This document shows positions 38,801-51,458 of a stretch of DNA of 64,000 bases, in pieces. The stretch comes from Paracyclopina nana (lineage: Eukaryota; Arthropoda; Copepoda; Cyclopoida; Cyclopettidae): the NCBI GenBank assembly GCA_019096065.1, contig JAGUCH010000001.1:1612001-1676000 (forward strand), given 5' to 3'. Made by a program: the position numbers and the translations under genes. Position 1 is the stretch's first letter; the number at the start of each line of letters is the position of its first letter. A model generated the notes under the pieces. It made no database searches and had not been told where the DNA came from. It was given only the letters and a program-made list of their open reading frames with translations.

Positions 38801-40749
38801 TGCAAATCTAAATACCTTTTTTACGGCGGGGCGTTTATGCAAATGTTAAGTTAGAATTTCAGGGTTGATTTTGCAAGTTTTGCGTTTGCGCTAACAGCCA
38901 CTCGTAAATTGGTAAAATCTCAAAAATTGGCCTCAGAGCTTTGGTGGTGTTGATTCAACTCGTACCTTTCAAAGGAATATTTTTCGAGAAAAGCTACTAA
39001 ATCAACAAATGTGAACCAAGACCATATCTTTATCATGATTCACATAGGTAATCATGGATTCACATAGACCTTGAATATGAGGAATTTTTCAATGCCAATT
39101 AAAAATTTTTTTGTCTCTACGAGATAATCGGTGGTTAGGCTTAAATGCACTATAATACTATACATACATGCGTAATCACATCCCACTATACATAGGTATA
39201 TGTATATAATTTTAGGTTCTTCAACGAGCTGTCGAAATTTGGTACCAAGATCCTCAAGTGACCACTCCGGTGCTTAAGCTTTTCGCCGAATTGGTGCAAA
39301 ACCGGTCCCAACGATTGCAGTTTGACGTCTCGTCGCCCAATGGAATTTTGCTGTTTCGCGAAGCCTCAAAAATCATTTGCACTTACGGGAGCCGGATACT
39401 GGGAGTCACAGTGGCCAAAGAGCAAATGTATCCTCTGAAGCTCAAGGGCATCAGCATTTGCTTCTCCATGCTCAAGGCTGCCCTTTGCGGCTCCTACGTG
39501 AACTTTGGCGTTTTCAGACTCTATGGAGACGATGCTTTGGACAATGCGCTTAACTCCTTTGTCAAATTGCTGCTTTCCATACCTCAATCGGATCTCTTGG
39601 TGAGCTCCTCCTAATTAATCAACTATGGCCAGCATTGATTTTGATGTTTCAGGACTATCCAAAATTGTCCCAAACTTACTACGTGCTGCTGGAGTGCTTG
39701 GCTCAAGACCACATGAGCTTTTTGGCCACCATGGAGCCCCAGGTGTTCATGTACATCTTGTCATCCATTTCGGAAGGGTTGACGGCCCTAGGTGGGAACC
39801 TCAATTACTTTACAGGTGCTTTACAGAAACTGTGTCAGCCTTGTCAGTTGTTAACCTACAGTAGATGTTACTACCATTTATATTCTTTTTTATTTTTGAG
39901 TGCTGTTCCACATTTTCTGTTTGACCCTGAGAAAAAATGGCCATTTTGCCATGATGCATCATAGCAAAACGGCCATAAAACTTACTCTTCTCGCATGTCG
40001 TTTCTTTTCACTTGCTTTGAAAATCCTCGTTGCTAAACTCGAGCGAAATTTCCTTCTCTTTGTAAAAAAAGATTATTTCTTTTTAGATACCATGGTTTGC
40101 ACGGGCTGCTGTGCCACTTTGGACCACATAGTCACTCATTTATTCAAGCAAATGTCCATGAAAGGTGAGCTTTGATTCGAATGGAATGGTTCAGTGCATT
40201 CATTTCAAACTTGAAGATTTCATAGGTAAAGTGCGACGAGGTCAAACGCTGCCGGAAAATGACGCTTTAGTTCAGGTGATCAAGATGCATCCGGAGATTT
40301 TGCAGCAAATGCTCTCCACTGTGTTAAACATCATTATGTTCGAAGACTGCAGAAACCAATGGTCCATGTCGAGGCCTCTTCTTGGGCTCATATTGCTGAA
40401 CGAGGATTACTTCCAAAGCCTTCGCGACCAAGTGAGCCTTTTCATTTTTACAGTTTGGTCTCTGTCTTAATTTTTAATTTTATTCCAGATAATTCAGTCT
40501 CAACCCGCATCGAAGCAATCCAGTATGGCAACTTGGTTCAAAAATCTAATGGAAGGCGTTGAACGCAACTTGCTGACTAAAAACAGGGATAAGTAAGTTT
40601 TCGTAGGAATCAGTTGAATATTTGTGTAACTTACAATTTTTCCATATAGGTTCACTCAAAATTTGTCCGTTTTCCGTCGTGACATCAACGATTCGTTAAA
40701 AGGTCCCAATGTGACCACGACAACAGTCAATGATATGATGACTTCGTAA
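35859..40749 (+). CDS. Xpo7: Exportin-7 (RanBP16), complete
   Basis: Sixteen exons, all junction phases consistent: 35859-35885, 35941-36050, 36108-36238, 36323-36489, 36546-36611, 36670-36828, 36882-37597, 37655-37922, 38052-38218, 38279-38750, 39216-39599, 39653-39791, 40087-40164, 40226-40431, 40489-40592, 40650-40749. The product is 1097 residues, close to vertebrate XPO7. It aligns throughout with the exportin-7/RanBP16 family, with near-invariant stretches such as [40 protein letters not shown] and [14 protein letters not shown]. The N-terminal part is the importin-beta-type RanGTP-binding region; the rest is HEAT-repeat solenoid. It exports (and in vertebrates also imports) cargo through the nuclear pore under RanGTP control. 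The first exon encodes only nine residues. Confidence 0.97.
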
Positions 40750-40955
40750 TAAGCGAAAATAATCAAGATGGCCAATTATTCAAACGCGAAGAAGAAGATT
40801 TGTTGATCCTTCAATAATGGCTGTGATAATGAACGCCCCGAAAAAAAGCCTGTAGTAGCCGAACAACAAAACTTGCTCTGCTTCGAAAAAAGATCATCCA
40901 GCTTCATCATCGTCAACGTGAACACACTATTTAGTAACTAATTTACCCTTACTAT

Positions 40956-40961
40956 TTTATT
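40956..40961 (-). terminator. Polyadenylation signal of the eight-cysteine repeat gene
   Basis: TTTATT on the plus strand reads AATAAA on the minus strand, about 45 nt past the minus-strand stop at 41006. The exportin-7 gene ends tail-to-tail with it at 40749. Confidence 0.65.
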
Positions 40962-41005
40962 GATGATGCCATCTCTCTGAAAGTGTAAATAAGATGAGAA
41001 AAAGA

Positions 41006-43219
41006 TCAAAAGAACTTGAACTCGTCCTCTACTAAGTGCCCTGATTTCAGCCCCTTTTTCTTGCTGCTGCTCCTTTTGGCCTTTGCACTGCTGCTGCTCT
41101 TCTTCCTTTCAAACTTCTTAGTTTTGATGGTCAATTTTTCGAATTTACGCTCAGCTTTCATCGCGCCTCGAAAATCATCTGAAGCCTTCAAATTTGATTT
41201 TTCTTTATCATTGTCTGAATTTTCCGTGGAGCTTTTAGTCGGATTGTCGTGGTTATCTTGTAAGCTTATCTCTTGTTCTGTAGAAGTGTCAGGTGTTTCA
41301 GTCATGTTCACCTCACTCATAATTTCATCAGCGGTGTAATCTTTGTCTGTGGCAGCTTGGTCAGCTTCTGAGCCTGAAAGAAAGATAGGACTTGATATAA
41401 GATAATTATTGAGAATAGACTTGATTCTCACTGTTCAGTTGGGTGACTTCATCAAAGACCACAGTTTCGTCCTTGAATTTCGGGTGGACAACTACGCCTT
41501 TCACCTGCCCATTGGCATAGTCCTCATCGTATTTCACCTGGATTTCGCCAAACTCCTGGCCCACATCATCTTTGTCGAAATGACACTTGGCACTCAAAGT
41601 GCAAATGCAGTATTGATTTTGGCACTGCGTTTTCGTCTGGCATTGGAAATGGCCAAAGAAATCCTCTCCGCAAGTTCCGGACCTTGCAGGCTCGCAACCT
41701 TTCTCGCAGCTCTTTTCGCTGTCAACTTGATATTTGATCTCGCTCTCCTTCAAGGAATCGGACACCGTAATTGTATTTTTGCTCGCCTCGCCTGTTATTT
41801 CAGCAGGACGCAATTTTGGCACAGTGGCCAGTTTCTTCCTTTGGCAAGTCATGATGAGCGTGCACAGGCATTTTTTGGACTTGCAACTCACACTGACCTG
41901 TGGTTAAATTACATAACAATATTTAATTATGCTCCGGAGTTCCTACTTGGCATTTGAATCCGAATTTGCAGCCATTCTTGAGCATGTCATTGCTGCAGAA
42001 AGAAATGCACTTTTCTTGCGTGGTTCCAAACTTGATTGTGGTTCGGCCTCCGGACGAAATTGTGCTGACCACATTTTGGATCTTTTCCATCGTCTCCGTT
42101 TCATTGGTCGAAGCCTGCATCATATCCTCATCCTCAGGAGCTTCAACATAATCGGCAATAATCTGTTTATCCTGGTTGATTCTGCACTCAAAAGCAACCG
42201 AGCACGCGCAATCCGTTTGATTGCAAGCTCCCGAATGCACCTTCACAATAGGAATTTATCCTCAATATAATAAAATGAGTACCATATACATACTCTGCAA
42301 CCTCCGCCATATTTGCACTTCTTCACTTCCGGATTTGTGTCGCAAAACCTGGTGCAACTTGAAGAATCTTTGGCCCTGAAGGACAGAGCGTACTGACCAC
42401 CAGCATTTATCACTTGCAGTGCACTTTTCGCTCTCCTCCTATCAAACTCTGCGTTTGCCGCAGCCTTAAAATAGCAGTAATAGTCCAGGTCGCATTTGCA
42501 TTTCCCAGTTTCGCAACCGTGACGAGACTGCAGAGAAGCAAAATAGTGAGTTCATTAGGGCAATATTTTTATACATTTAAAAAAATGGAATACTTGGCAT
42601 GCAAATCCGTAAGTGCAAGCATCGTCTGGAATAGCAGAACACCGCAGTGGGCATGACTCTCCAATAAAATCGGTCTCTTTTGAAGTGTTGCCTCCGTGGG
42701 CCATTTTCCTTATGGACTTTTTCAGCGCCATGACTTCCGGGTTGCTGCCAAATACTTCCAAATCAGTAGAATAATCCAAGGACTACGTTCCAAAATGATG
42801 CTCTGTATTAGTGCTTTTCTTGTGCAATTTCAACTCACTTCGGACAAGGCTGTGCTATTTACCGTCGACGATAAAGCGGACGACGATTCGCAGAAAAAGC
42901 TGACTTTGCAGGAGCATATCAGCTTTTCTGAGCAGTCGTGCTTGGCCTTGCATAGCACATCTCGGTTTTTGCAATGTTTCTCCGTCTCCTGAACCATGCG
43001 AGTGTCATGGCATTTTTGCACGCAGTCATTTTTGGTCAGATTGAATTCGGCTTCAATGAAGGCATTGCCCAAGTCGACCGTGCCTATAGAACGCTAAATA
43101 TTGAGCTCTCGCAGATTTCCAGCGCTCCTGTTAATTGATTGTTGCTTACTTTGCGCGGATGTTATTAGAAGGGAGATGAGCGCAAGTTTGGCCAACAACA
43201 GTGAGAAGGCATAAATCAT
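41006..43219 (-). CDS. Secreted protein with five eight-cysteine modules (unrecognised)
   Basis: Seven minus-strand exons join in frame: 43219-43150, 43083-42839, 42782-42594, 42527-42294, 42240-41947, 41897-41432, 41373-41006, giving 621 residues. Residues 1-22 form a typical signal peptide. Five modules (about 44-88, 149-186, 226-265, 324-362, 408-449) share the spacing C-x3-C-x7-12-C-x5-9-C-x5-6-C-x4-5-C-x-C-x5-C, enough for four disulfides each. Linkers before modules 2-4 share a helical stretch and a GG. In modules 2, 3 and 4 a phase-0 intron falls right after the fourth cysteine. The C-terminal 120 residues are acidic then Lys/Ser-rich. I recognise no named family; an extracellular or matrix role is inference from the signal peptide and cysteines only. 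Confidence 0.8.
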
Positions 43220-43375
43220 GATTTGCCAGCAGAGAATCCAAAATATGTTTTTACGACTGTCATGTTGCCTAGGTGATGATTTATTGGGTGTAATTGAGAA
43301 AAATGGCTTTTCCAAACAAGATCGAAGTTATCAGAGTAAAAATTCAACGTAATTTCCTTGAGGGATAGGCAAAAC

Positions 43376-44070
43376 GGGCGCCATCAATAACGACGACACT
43401 ATTGCGAGAGTTGCATTTGCGTCGACACTTTTGCGAGAGATGTTTTAATGTCGACATTTTTTTTACTACATGATGTTTTTACATCGACACTTTTGTGAGA
43501 GTTGCTTTTGTGTCGAAATACCAATGTAATATTAGCATAGACACATCATGCATTAATGTCGACACCTCATGCTTCTATGTCGACAAACCATGCTTTAGCG
43601 TAGACAGAATTTGGAGCTATTTTGGTAAATTGTAAAATCATTTTTCAGATTCTGACTTTGGACTCAGTCTTTTGGTAACAAAATCCATTCTGCTCCATTA
43701 AAAAAGTCTTGTTTTTTCATTATTTCTCTGAGATATTTTTTCCCAAAATATCAGTTATAATAAAAAAGTAAACCTAGCCTAAGATTTTACTTCCTCTATG
43801 AAAAAAATGCTAAAACAGTCAAATATGCAGTAACCTATTATAATGCTGATGTGTGTTGACAAAAAAATATCTTTTGTCGACGCTAAGGCGTCCGGTGTCG
43901 ACATTAAAAGAACATGTTCAAACCTGTCGACTTTATTGTATGCCCGGATGTCGAGATTAAAACAACTATGACAAAAGTGTCGTCTTAAGTGAATGCCCGA
44001 TGTCGACGCTAATGCGACTCACTCATTCGACGTAAAAACAACTCTAAATTCGACGTTATTGTGCTCACCC
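43376..44070. mobile_element. 695-bp non-autonomous element with 9-bp TSD
   Basis: It is flanked by perfect 9-bp direct repeats AGGCAAAAC (43367-43375 and 44071-44079). The left terminus is GGGCGCCATCAATAACG and the right terminus, on the other strand, GGGTGAGCACAATAACG. Subterminal regions carry repeated units of about 33 bp around GTCGACA-TTTTGYGAGAG on the left and inverted relatives (GTCGACATTAAAA, GTCGACGCTAA) on the right. There is no coding capacity. The left terminus matches the GGGTGCCATTACTAA end of the element at 5511-7265, so the two belong to one terminus family. Confidence 0.85.
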
Positions 44071-44710
44071 AGGCAAAACGTGTCAATTTATTAATTCCTG
44101 CATCATGGATATTTTTAATTTTTCTGGCTACATTTTTCCACTATCTTTGCAGCTTGGAAACTCAATCAGCCAACCGCAAATTATGCATGCACTTATCTTA
44201 GCCCAGGAAAAGTCGGGAAGAAAGTGGATGAGAGCCCCATTTTCATGATGAATTACATACCCCACAAAAAAATCTTTCCTTTTTCTAACTCAGGTTCTCA
44301 CCATCAAGCATGAGGGTTTCGTTCAGTTAGAAAAGTGTTGATATCCTGTTGATTTAGTACACGAGATTCTCACAATGTTGACCTGACAAAAATTTGGTTG
44401 TCAGTTTTAGCTTCAGGTTCTCACGAGAATTTTTTGACATTGCAATTTAAGAAAAATGCTGAGAAGAAATAGTATATTCCAAGATTTTCTCATGATGATT
44501 CTTAAATTTTTTTAGGTGACGATTTCAACCAATTATCTGGCATAAACGTGATGAGAACCTCAACCTGACACTGCTTTAAAACATCCCAGATCAAAGCCAA
44601 AAAGTACTAATTTCAGCTATGGAGCTTACTACCAGATGTATGGGGCACGAAAATAGCTATGATTTGATCTGACAAGTGGTTATGACAATAAAGTTCGTTA
44701 TTACATATCG

Positions 44711-44716
44711 TTTATT
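44711..44716 (-). terminator. Polyadenylation signal of the transposase gene
   Basis: TTTATT on the plus strand reads AATAAA on the minus strand, about 140 nt past the transposase stop codon (44856). Confidence 0.6.
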
Positions 44717-44855
44717 GTAGTGACTGAGGCTGCAAACTATATATAGTTTTATACTGATTACGATTCATCGGGCCTTAGTGGCAAAAAAATCAAGGCTTGT
44801 CCTCTTGAGAAAAGGACAAAATCACAATGTTGTCAGGTCACCGCTGTCAAACTTT

Positions 44856-47805
44856 TCAAGTGAAGAATGAGTCAAATGGGACAGCAATCAAATACTTTTC
44901 GTCGACAATGCCTTTGGCAATGCAATCACGTTTTGGAATCACCACTTCTGATTCGTGATCTACACCAACCCATTTGAAAACGCCAATCAATGACCAATTC
45001 AGGTCTGGGGCTTGAGGGGTGGCGAAGCATTCAGTCATGAAGTGCTTTCCAATGTAGTTCTCGCCAGTAACATGCGAGATGCGGAAGAACTGTCGATTCT
45101 TGGTATAAACAATGTCATCGCAGTGACGAGAGATCTCCACAGTGCTGAATGTTACTCGGTTCTCGCATGAGTGAATCTTATTGCTCCTCTTGAAAACCTT
45201 ACGCATAATTTGCTTTGGCACTGACCGTGTTCCAGGTTTTAGGTTTCTCTTGACATGGCTGAGGTCACCTTCGAATCCAAGTGCGCTTATCTGTGGCAGT
45301 CGATGAAGCTGGCGAGCGATGTGGAGGTGGAAAAAGGTGTGGATATTCCACGAGCAATTGACCAGCCCAAAGTTGTCATGAAAAATTTCATAGAAATTGC
45401 ACTGCAGCTCGATGATGCTGCAGCGACTGTCAATCCATTGGAACATGTCATCGTCAAAGAGGCAAGCTCGCACAATGTAGCAAAAGGTATACCAAGTTTC
45501 AACGTAGCCAGTGTACAGTTCTCCTGAGAAAGCTTCGCCAAAAGCTAAGAAGCCGCACACAACAATAGACATGATCTCTTGCGTCTTGTACTGGACAAAG
45601 TTGTCATTCATTGTTCTCGTTCTCCTATTGAACTCGCGAGGAAGAGCAATGTCTTGCCATCTTGCATCGAACTTGTGTAGCAAGCCCATTTGGACGATAG
45701 TGTGCTTTTTCGACTTATACTTTTCAGAGAATCCCATCATTGAACGAATGAGCTGCTTAGCACAACCACTGATATTGTGCATTGGTTCCAAGCACAAGTC
45801 TTTGATGACGCTGAAACCATCAAGGAGCACCAATGGAGTGGCTGCTTTCATCCCAAAAAGCTCATCTGGTGAGAAGCTGGCGATATCGTCACGCTGAATC
45901 CTCTTGGCCATTTCTTTGTACCAGAAATCAGTTCTGAGTCTGGCTGCCTTAGTCTCGGGCCCGAAAACCTGTCGATGCTGATAATTTTGCCCTTTGGCAA
46001 CACAAAAGAGGCAGGAGTACATTCCAGAGTGACTTTTAATCCCTGCTAGCTCAGCTCGAACGGGCGCATCACCAACAACTCGCCCAATTTTGAAGTCGTT
46101 CTCGCCAAAACTTTGAATGATCATTTCTACAATCGTATTAATATCGAGGCAGCTCTCCTTTGCATAAATGTGCATGCCCATTGTGAAGACCTCATTGCAA
46201 GGTGGAATCTTAATCGAAATGACATCAAGCTTGTAAGATCCAGACTTCGACCACGGCAGTCCATCAACAAACATGATGATGCTACGTGAGAGTTTCGTTC
46301 CAGCTTCATGGTTGGCCTTAGCATGCTCATAGATGTCGGCAATGGTGCAGTAGGCGTACTCACTAATTCTCTTAAAGTTCTTGCGAGGATAAGCTTTTTG
46401 AGGGAACTTTTTTTCACCTTTCAATTTGATGACTTCTCCAGTTGTCATGTTCTTGATTGCGTAGTCCATCAGTACTTTTGGTGCTTTCTCATCAGCCTCT
46501 CGTTTGTACTTATCGATGTGAGGCATATCACGAGAACTCATCTCATTTTGGGCTCTGGTCAGATCATAGAACAGCTGCACAGCCTTGTCTGAAGTACATG
46601 TACGAATGGCAATTGAATCAAATAAGTCAAACAATATTTTGTTCCTTTCAGGAATGGAGAGATGAGAAGTGCGACGAGAAATAGCCCTAAAAGTCTTGTA
46701 GTTAAGTCGCAAAGCTCCAGTAGCATCTAAGCTCCCATCCACTTCCAGTTCCTCAGGTGGTAGAGCTTCACCAGGTCCAACGTCATCATTTGGTTCTTGC
46801 CAGTTCCTGTTGCGAACAATGGCAACGTCATCATCACTGTCCTCATTGTCAGCCAGCATTCCTTGAGTTTCAGGTCTGTCCCCATTGGGCCCAGCCATAG
46901 TCATTTGGTTGACAGCGACAGCTTCCATCTGAGTGTCCTCTTCATCAGACAACTCCTCTTCATCCAAAGGTTCGAGGTATGTTTCATCTGCTGAGTCCAC
47001 TTCAGATGACGGCAAGTTATAGTCATAACCAGGAGGATCTCCTGACGAGAACTCTTCGTCATCATCAATGACAGTTTTGACACGGTCATTGTCAGGAAGC
47101 AACAACTTGCCATCAAATGTGATTCCTTCAGTGTCAGGAATCACAGCAACTGAAGCCTCAAGGACTCTCTTGGCTGACCGTTCAGCACGCCTTTTTGCTG
47201 CCAGAGGCAAACGACGTACAGGATCTTGCGATGACCCGATGACAACTTGGCGACTCTCGTGCTCCTTGCGTACATCCTTGAGATGCTCCTAATGGCGTTA
47301 ATTGCATTCCAGCTCCTTGACTGGTGCTTGGCTGTGGCTCAGCAGCCTCGTCAGAATCAGATGCGAGGATTGCGCGAGATGAAGCCTCGGTAATTCGGCT
47401 TCGACGAAGTGAAGCGGGGACAGGAGCTGTCACATCAACATCACTCTCGCTGCTGGAGTCAGTCAGCATGAATGTTTGCAGGGCATTCGTAATTTCAGTC
47501 TGCATCGCATGTATCTCGCCTTCTTGTCGAAACAAATTGACGACTGGTTCATCGTGATCACTGCAAATGACAACAAACGCGCTTGAGTAGGAGGCAAGTT
47601 AGAGCCAATGAATGTGCAATAGTTACCCTTTGTCATTATCACGCAAGATTTGATCCACACGTCTGGCCTCTACATGGATCGTTGATTTCACAGAATCCAA
47701 TGAATTGTTGATCCGATGGAGCATTCGAGTTGTTCTCCTGTACACAACCTTGCTGAATTGTGATCGCGTCTTCGGTTGCTTGCTCTTCTTGCGTTTTGAA
47801 GTCAT
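44856..47805 (-). CDS. tnp2-type (CACTA/EnSpm-like) DDE transposase, frame broken near 47290
   Basis: Exon 1 (47805-47627) starts at ATG in MTSKRKKSKQPKTRS; exon 2 begins at 47560 and joins in frame. The main 800-codon frame occupies 47289-44856. It carries landmarks of the tnp2/Transposase_21 family: MFVDGLPWSKSG (first Asp), GDAPVRAELAGIKSHSG (second Asp) followed by a CxxC, LEPMHNISG, and GFEGDLSHVKRNLKPG (candidate catalytic Glu). The N-terminal 160 residues are very acidic. It would cut and paste the surrounding element by binding its ends. Exon 2 and the main frame are offset at about 47290; no credible intron bridges them, so a one-base change is likely. Without that, a start inside the main frame is the fallback. 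Confidence 0.82.
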
Positions 47806-48221
47806 GATGCGGCCAATAAGTTCTTGGAATTTCAAATCTCCTTCAAACCGTTCCGATTGCGTTGATGGCAACTTTTTTATTGAGGCCGGAAGTTACTTTC
47901 TGCTCAGTAATCCACTTAAGCCTCATCGATGTTTAATCTGCAAATTGAGCGTGAGGTTCTCATGAGGTCAATAACAAAGACATGACGCTATTCTGACGTT
48001 CAATCGTTCTCAGTTTTACGCGTTTTGATGAGCTTCCTGTTAGTTGCAGCGTCATTGTTGTTGTTTACATTTTCACCAGGTTTACGTGAGATCATTGCCA
48101 AAAATCTGACAAAGATTGTCCTTATTAAATTAAATTAGAAGCGCTCAATTTTTTCCGCCAACTCGCCACTCGTTAAAGAAATTTCTCAACGGTGAATCAG
48201 CAAAAATTACGAGAGCTTGAA
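47806..48221. promoter_or_regulatory. Divergent promoter region of the transposon
   Basis: About 415 bases separate the two divergent start codons. It contains GTGAGGTTCTCATGAGG at 47951-47967, the same motif found near the element ends, and a partial copy near 48006. Shared binding of a transposon protein at ends and promoter, giving autoregulation, is an inference. Confidence 0.5.
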
Positions 48222-51200
48222 ATGGCTAGCAAAAGTGTCAAAACGAAGCAAATTTATGACCGTGGAGTAATCGCCTGCCTTGAGGAAGAGCCAGTCTTCT
48301 CCTATGTTCCGTTTGACATGGAGTTGGACGACAACATCACCTTTTCTCAAGCGATGGCGACGAAATTGAACGTCAAGAAGAAGATCGAGAAGCGATGGAC
48401 TACTCCCGTCAATTTGAAGAGGAATGGCGAAACCAAGACGGTTTACTACTTCGCCCGAGTCGAAGATGGTAAAAGTCACAATAACCTGATTAAAAACTTG
48501 ACGATGCTAATGATTCCATTCGATTCGCAGAGTTCCCTTTTTTCCGGCTGGAGGCAGCATTGCGATTGCTCAACGATGAGATCAACAAGTGGCCATATGA
48601 GGAGCGAGAGGAAATCTATCGGACCCACATGGTTGATAACTTCTTTGAGAAGATGACGAGCGAATTTCATTACGAAAAGAAGAATCCAGAGACTCATGAG
48701 TACGACTTTACTCCCTGGGACAAGGTTTCGACCAGGTTTGGCAAGAAGCCAGAGCAACCATCATTGACTGATGATAATCCTGCAAGCGACATGGAGATCG
48801 GGATCGCTCAAAAGTCATTGCGCCCACGGACCAAGAAGGGAATTGAAGCTGCTGCAGAGTCCTCGCGAGAGGCTGCCGCTATTATTGCTGCGGATTTGGA
48901 TAAAAAATTAGCTGATATTAAGGCCGCAAAAGAAAAGGCTGAACAAATGCGTATTGCTAAAGAGGAGGCCGCCAAAGAGGCTGCTGAGGCTCTTGAGTAT
49001 GCAGCTAAGCTTGCGAGAGAGGCCGATCAGGCTGAAGCTGCCCACATTGCTAATGCTGTAGAAGCATTGGCTTCAGCTGTGTCAGTTCAAGACCTGACAT
49101 TTGGCACTCAAGCTGCCCCTGGTGAGTCAGTCTCGGGATCATCTCAAGAGACCTCGACCGTAAACGTTTTTGACAAGGCTTTCATGACGCAAACTAGCAT
49201 CATTGACACCACTGCCGCTCAACAAGAAGAAGCACAACATGTGCCATCGACCAGTGCTGATCCGTCTGCCACCTTTGTTGCGCCATCGGCCTCCTCCTCG
49301 TCAAGTAATGACAAGAACAATAACTCGCCACCGGAGACATCAGCAGCTGGTGTGTACATGAGTGACCACGATGCAATGAACTACACTTTCATGGCCCCTG
49401 CTGACGTTGGCACCCAGCCCACCTTGGGCTCCGACGATGTACTTTTTGTGAGTATCTCATGATTTGTGTTCAAATGAGTATTTCAACATTATCTGCTTCT
49501 TCTCCAGAGTGTCGGCTCACATGACAACTTCATAACTCAGAACTTCTTGAAGGCTGAGCTGACGAAATTCTTCAGCCAGCTACAGGATTTGATCAGGAGC
49601 GAAAGTCAAAGCGTTAAGGACGAGTTCGATGACAAGTACAAGAAGTTGGACAAGAAAATAGACAACAAATTCGCCAACGTTCTCGTAAGTTTATTGCCAT
49701 AACATTGAATTGCTCATTGCTTATTATATGCTTTCACTTACCTTGACAGGAGATGAAGAAAGACATCAAGGGCATGAGCACTAAGCTGGTCGGTGTGACG
49801 GAGCAAGTTGCTAGGAACTCGCCAAAGAAGTCATTGTCTTACCAGATCCAGACGAGTAGCAGGGGGCGCTACATCTTGTTGAGGCTCATCCCATTTAACA
49901 TGATGGGAAAAGCATGCGATGTTTTCTTCGCCAGCCCTTTTGTACAGGAGCAGCTTTGTGCCTTTCTAACCCCGCATCTGCATAAAATGCAGTTTGCCGG
50001 AATTAATTTTGCTCTGGCGAAAACTTGCATTATCACCTTTTTCACGCCAGAAGCAAGAGCTCACCTGATCTATGGCAAGATAGAGAAGTAAGTGTTTTGC
50101 ACAATTATTTCGTGAGATATTGAATGTTAATGCTACTATCATCATTTCAGCTCTGTGAAGAACCTTTTGTTCTACAAGAGGGCTCTCCCTGACGGACTCC
50201 ACAATATGGTGGACAAATTTTTGGTCCTTGTCATCGAGAAATGCTAAGTCTTGTCCAAACGTCCATCGAGATCATATTACGGACATGAGAGGATGTTGCA
50301 CTCGACCTTCTGGACAGGGCCAGGTTTTTGCAATTGGCTGTCGACAGCTTTGCCACAGTTGCCGAAGCTGCACATGCGGTCGCTGAAGAGGACTTCAAAT
50401 ATTACGAGGCTAACAAGCACTGCCTCAAGAAGAGCGGCAAGGCCAAGACCAACATCGCGTCATTTAATGAGCATGTGCAGTACCTTCTCAATCGACAGCA
50501 ATTCAAGGAGGCCAAAAAGCAGCAAGATGATGGCAATTTCAAGCAGTCACACTTCCCCGAGAATCCTGAGAATGTCTTTGATGACCTCAGGAGATCTTGC
50601 GTCATGGAAGAAATGGATGTAAAGGAGGTCCTCCGCCGGATTTGCGCTGCAGCTTATTGCTTCAACTTGGACTACACTCAATTGGAGTTTGACAACGTAC
50701 CCAATGTCCCTGAGGTAAGTTTCTCGTCATAAACTTGCAAAATAATTGACGACTACAATGCTGCTCCATTTTCATTTTCGCATAGTTGCCAAGGCTTTAT
50801 CAGGAAGTTGTCCAGGAGATCAACGGCAACATTAATGACCTTTTGGCAAAGTACTCATCAGAAGGAGCCGCTTATCAGCCAAACGTTTTTGTTGGTAACA
50901 TTTCATCGAGTCCAACAAAGAGGCCTGGCCAAGGAAAGTCTGCCAGCGCCAGTACTAGTGCTGCATCCTCTGAGTCTGGCAAGACCCTGGCAGCGAATGT
51001 GTCAAGATCGCTCAGCAATCAAATGTTGGCCGACAGCGAGAATGAAGATGATAACACCAAAGTATGTAAACAGTAGTGCCAATGTAATTCTTTTCTTGAC
51101 ATCATGTTCTCTTATAGGGATCGTCCGTATCTACCAAGAGGAAGAGGCCAATCAAAGAAGCATATGATAGATACAATGCTCCCCCCTCAAAGAGAAGAAG

Positions 51201-51396
51201 CCCAATTTCTCCTACTATCTTGCCCCCAGTAAGTCCACATTCTCATGACATCCTTGACCATATTTTACCTGTACTTACTTTTTAGGAATTGCAAGCAGGA
51301 ACATCGGGCGCTTCTCCCGCTCCCTCCATTGCCCCCTCTGCAGGCACGGGCAAAGAGTACCTCACGTCCTCATCAGAAGAAGGTGCATCCAAATGA
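48222..51396 (+). CDS. Transposon companion protein with coiled coil, probably broken
   Basis: Exons 48222-48468, 48531-49447, 49508-49684, 49750-50087 and 50151 onward join in frame from ATG (MASKSVKTKQIYDRG). An N-terminal domain is followed by an Ala/Glu/Lys coiled coil (about 48840-49070), a Ser-rich linker, a second Lys-rich helical region, and a conserved-looking domain (TSSRGRYILLRLIPFNMMGK). The frame stops at 50247-50249. It resumes in another frame with helical sequence (ALDLLDRARFLQLAVDSFA) to 50714, then exons 50786-51061, 51118-51228 and 51286-51396. A TGA also sits just upstream of the resumed frame. I recognise no family; position opposite the transposase suggests a TnpA-like accessory role (inference). 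An unrecognised intron at 50210-50290 could rescue it. Confidence 0.65.
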
Positions 51397-51458
51397 ACTG
51401 ACTGACATTTTATGACCAGAACAAGCATTCATTTATTGAAAATTTCAATGCCATTACA

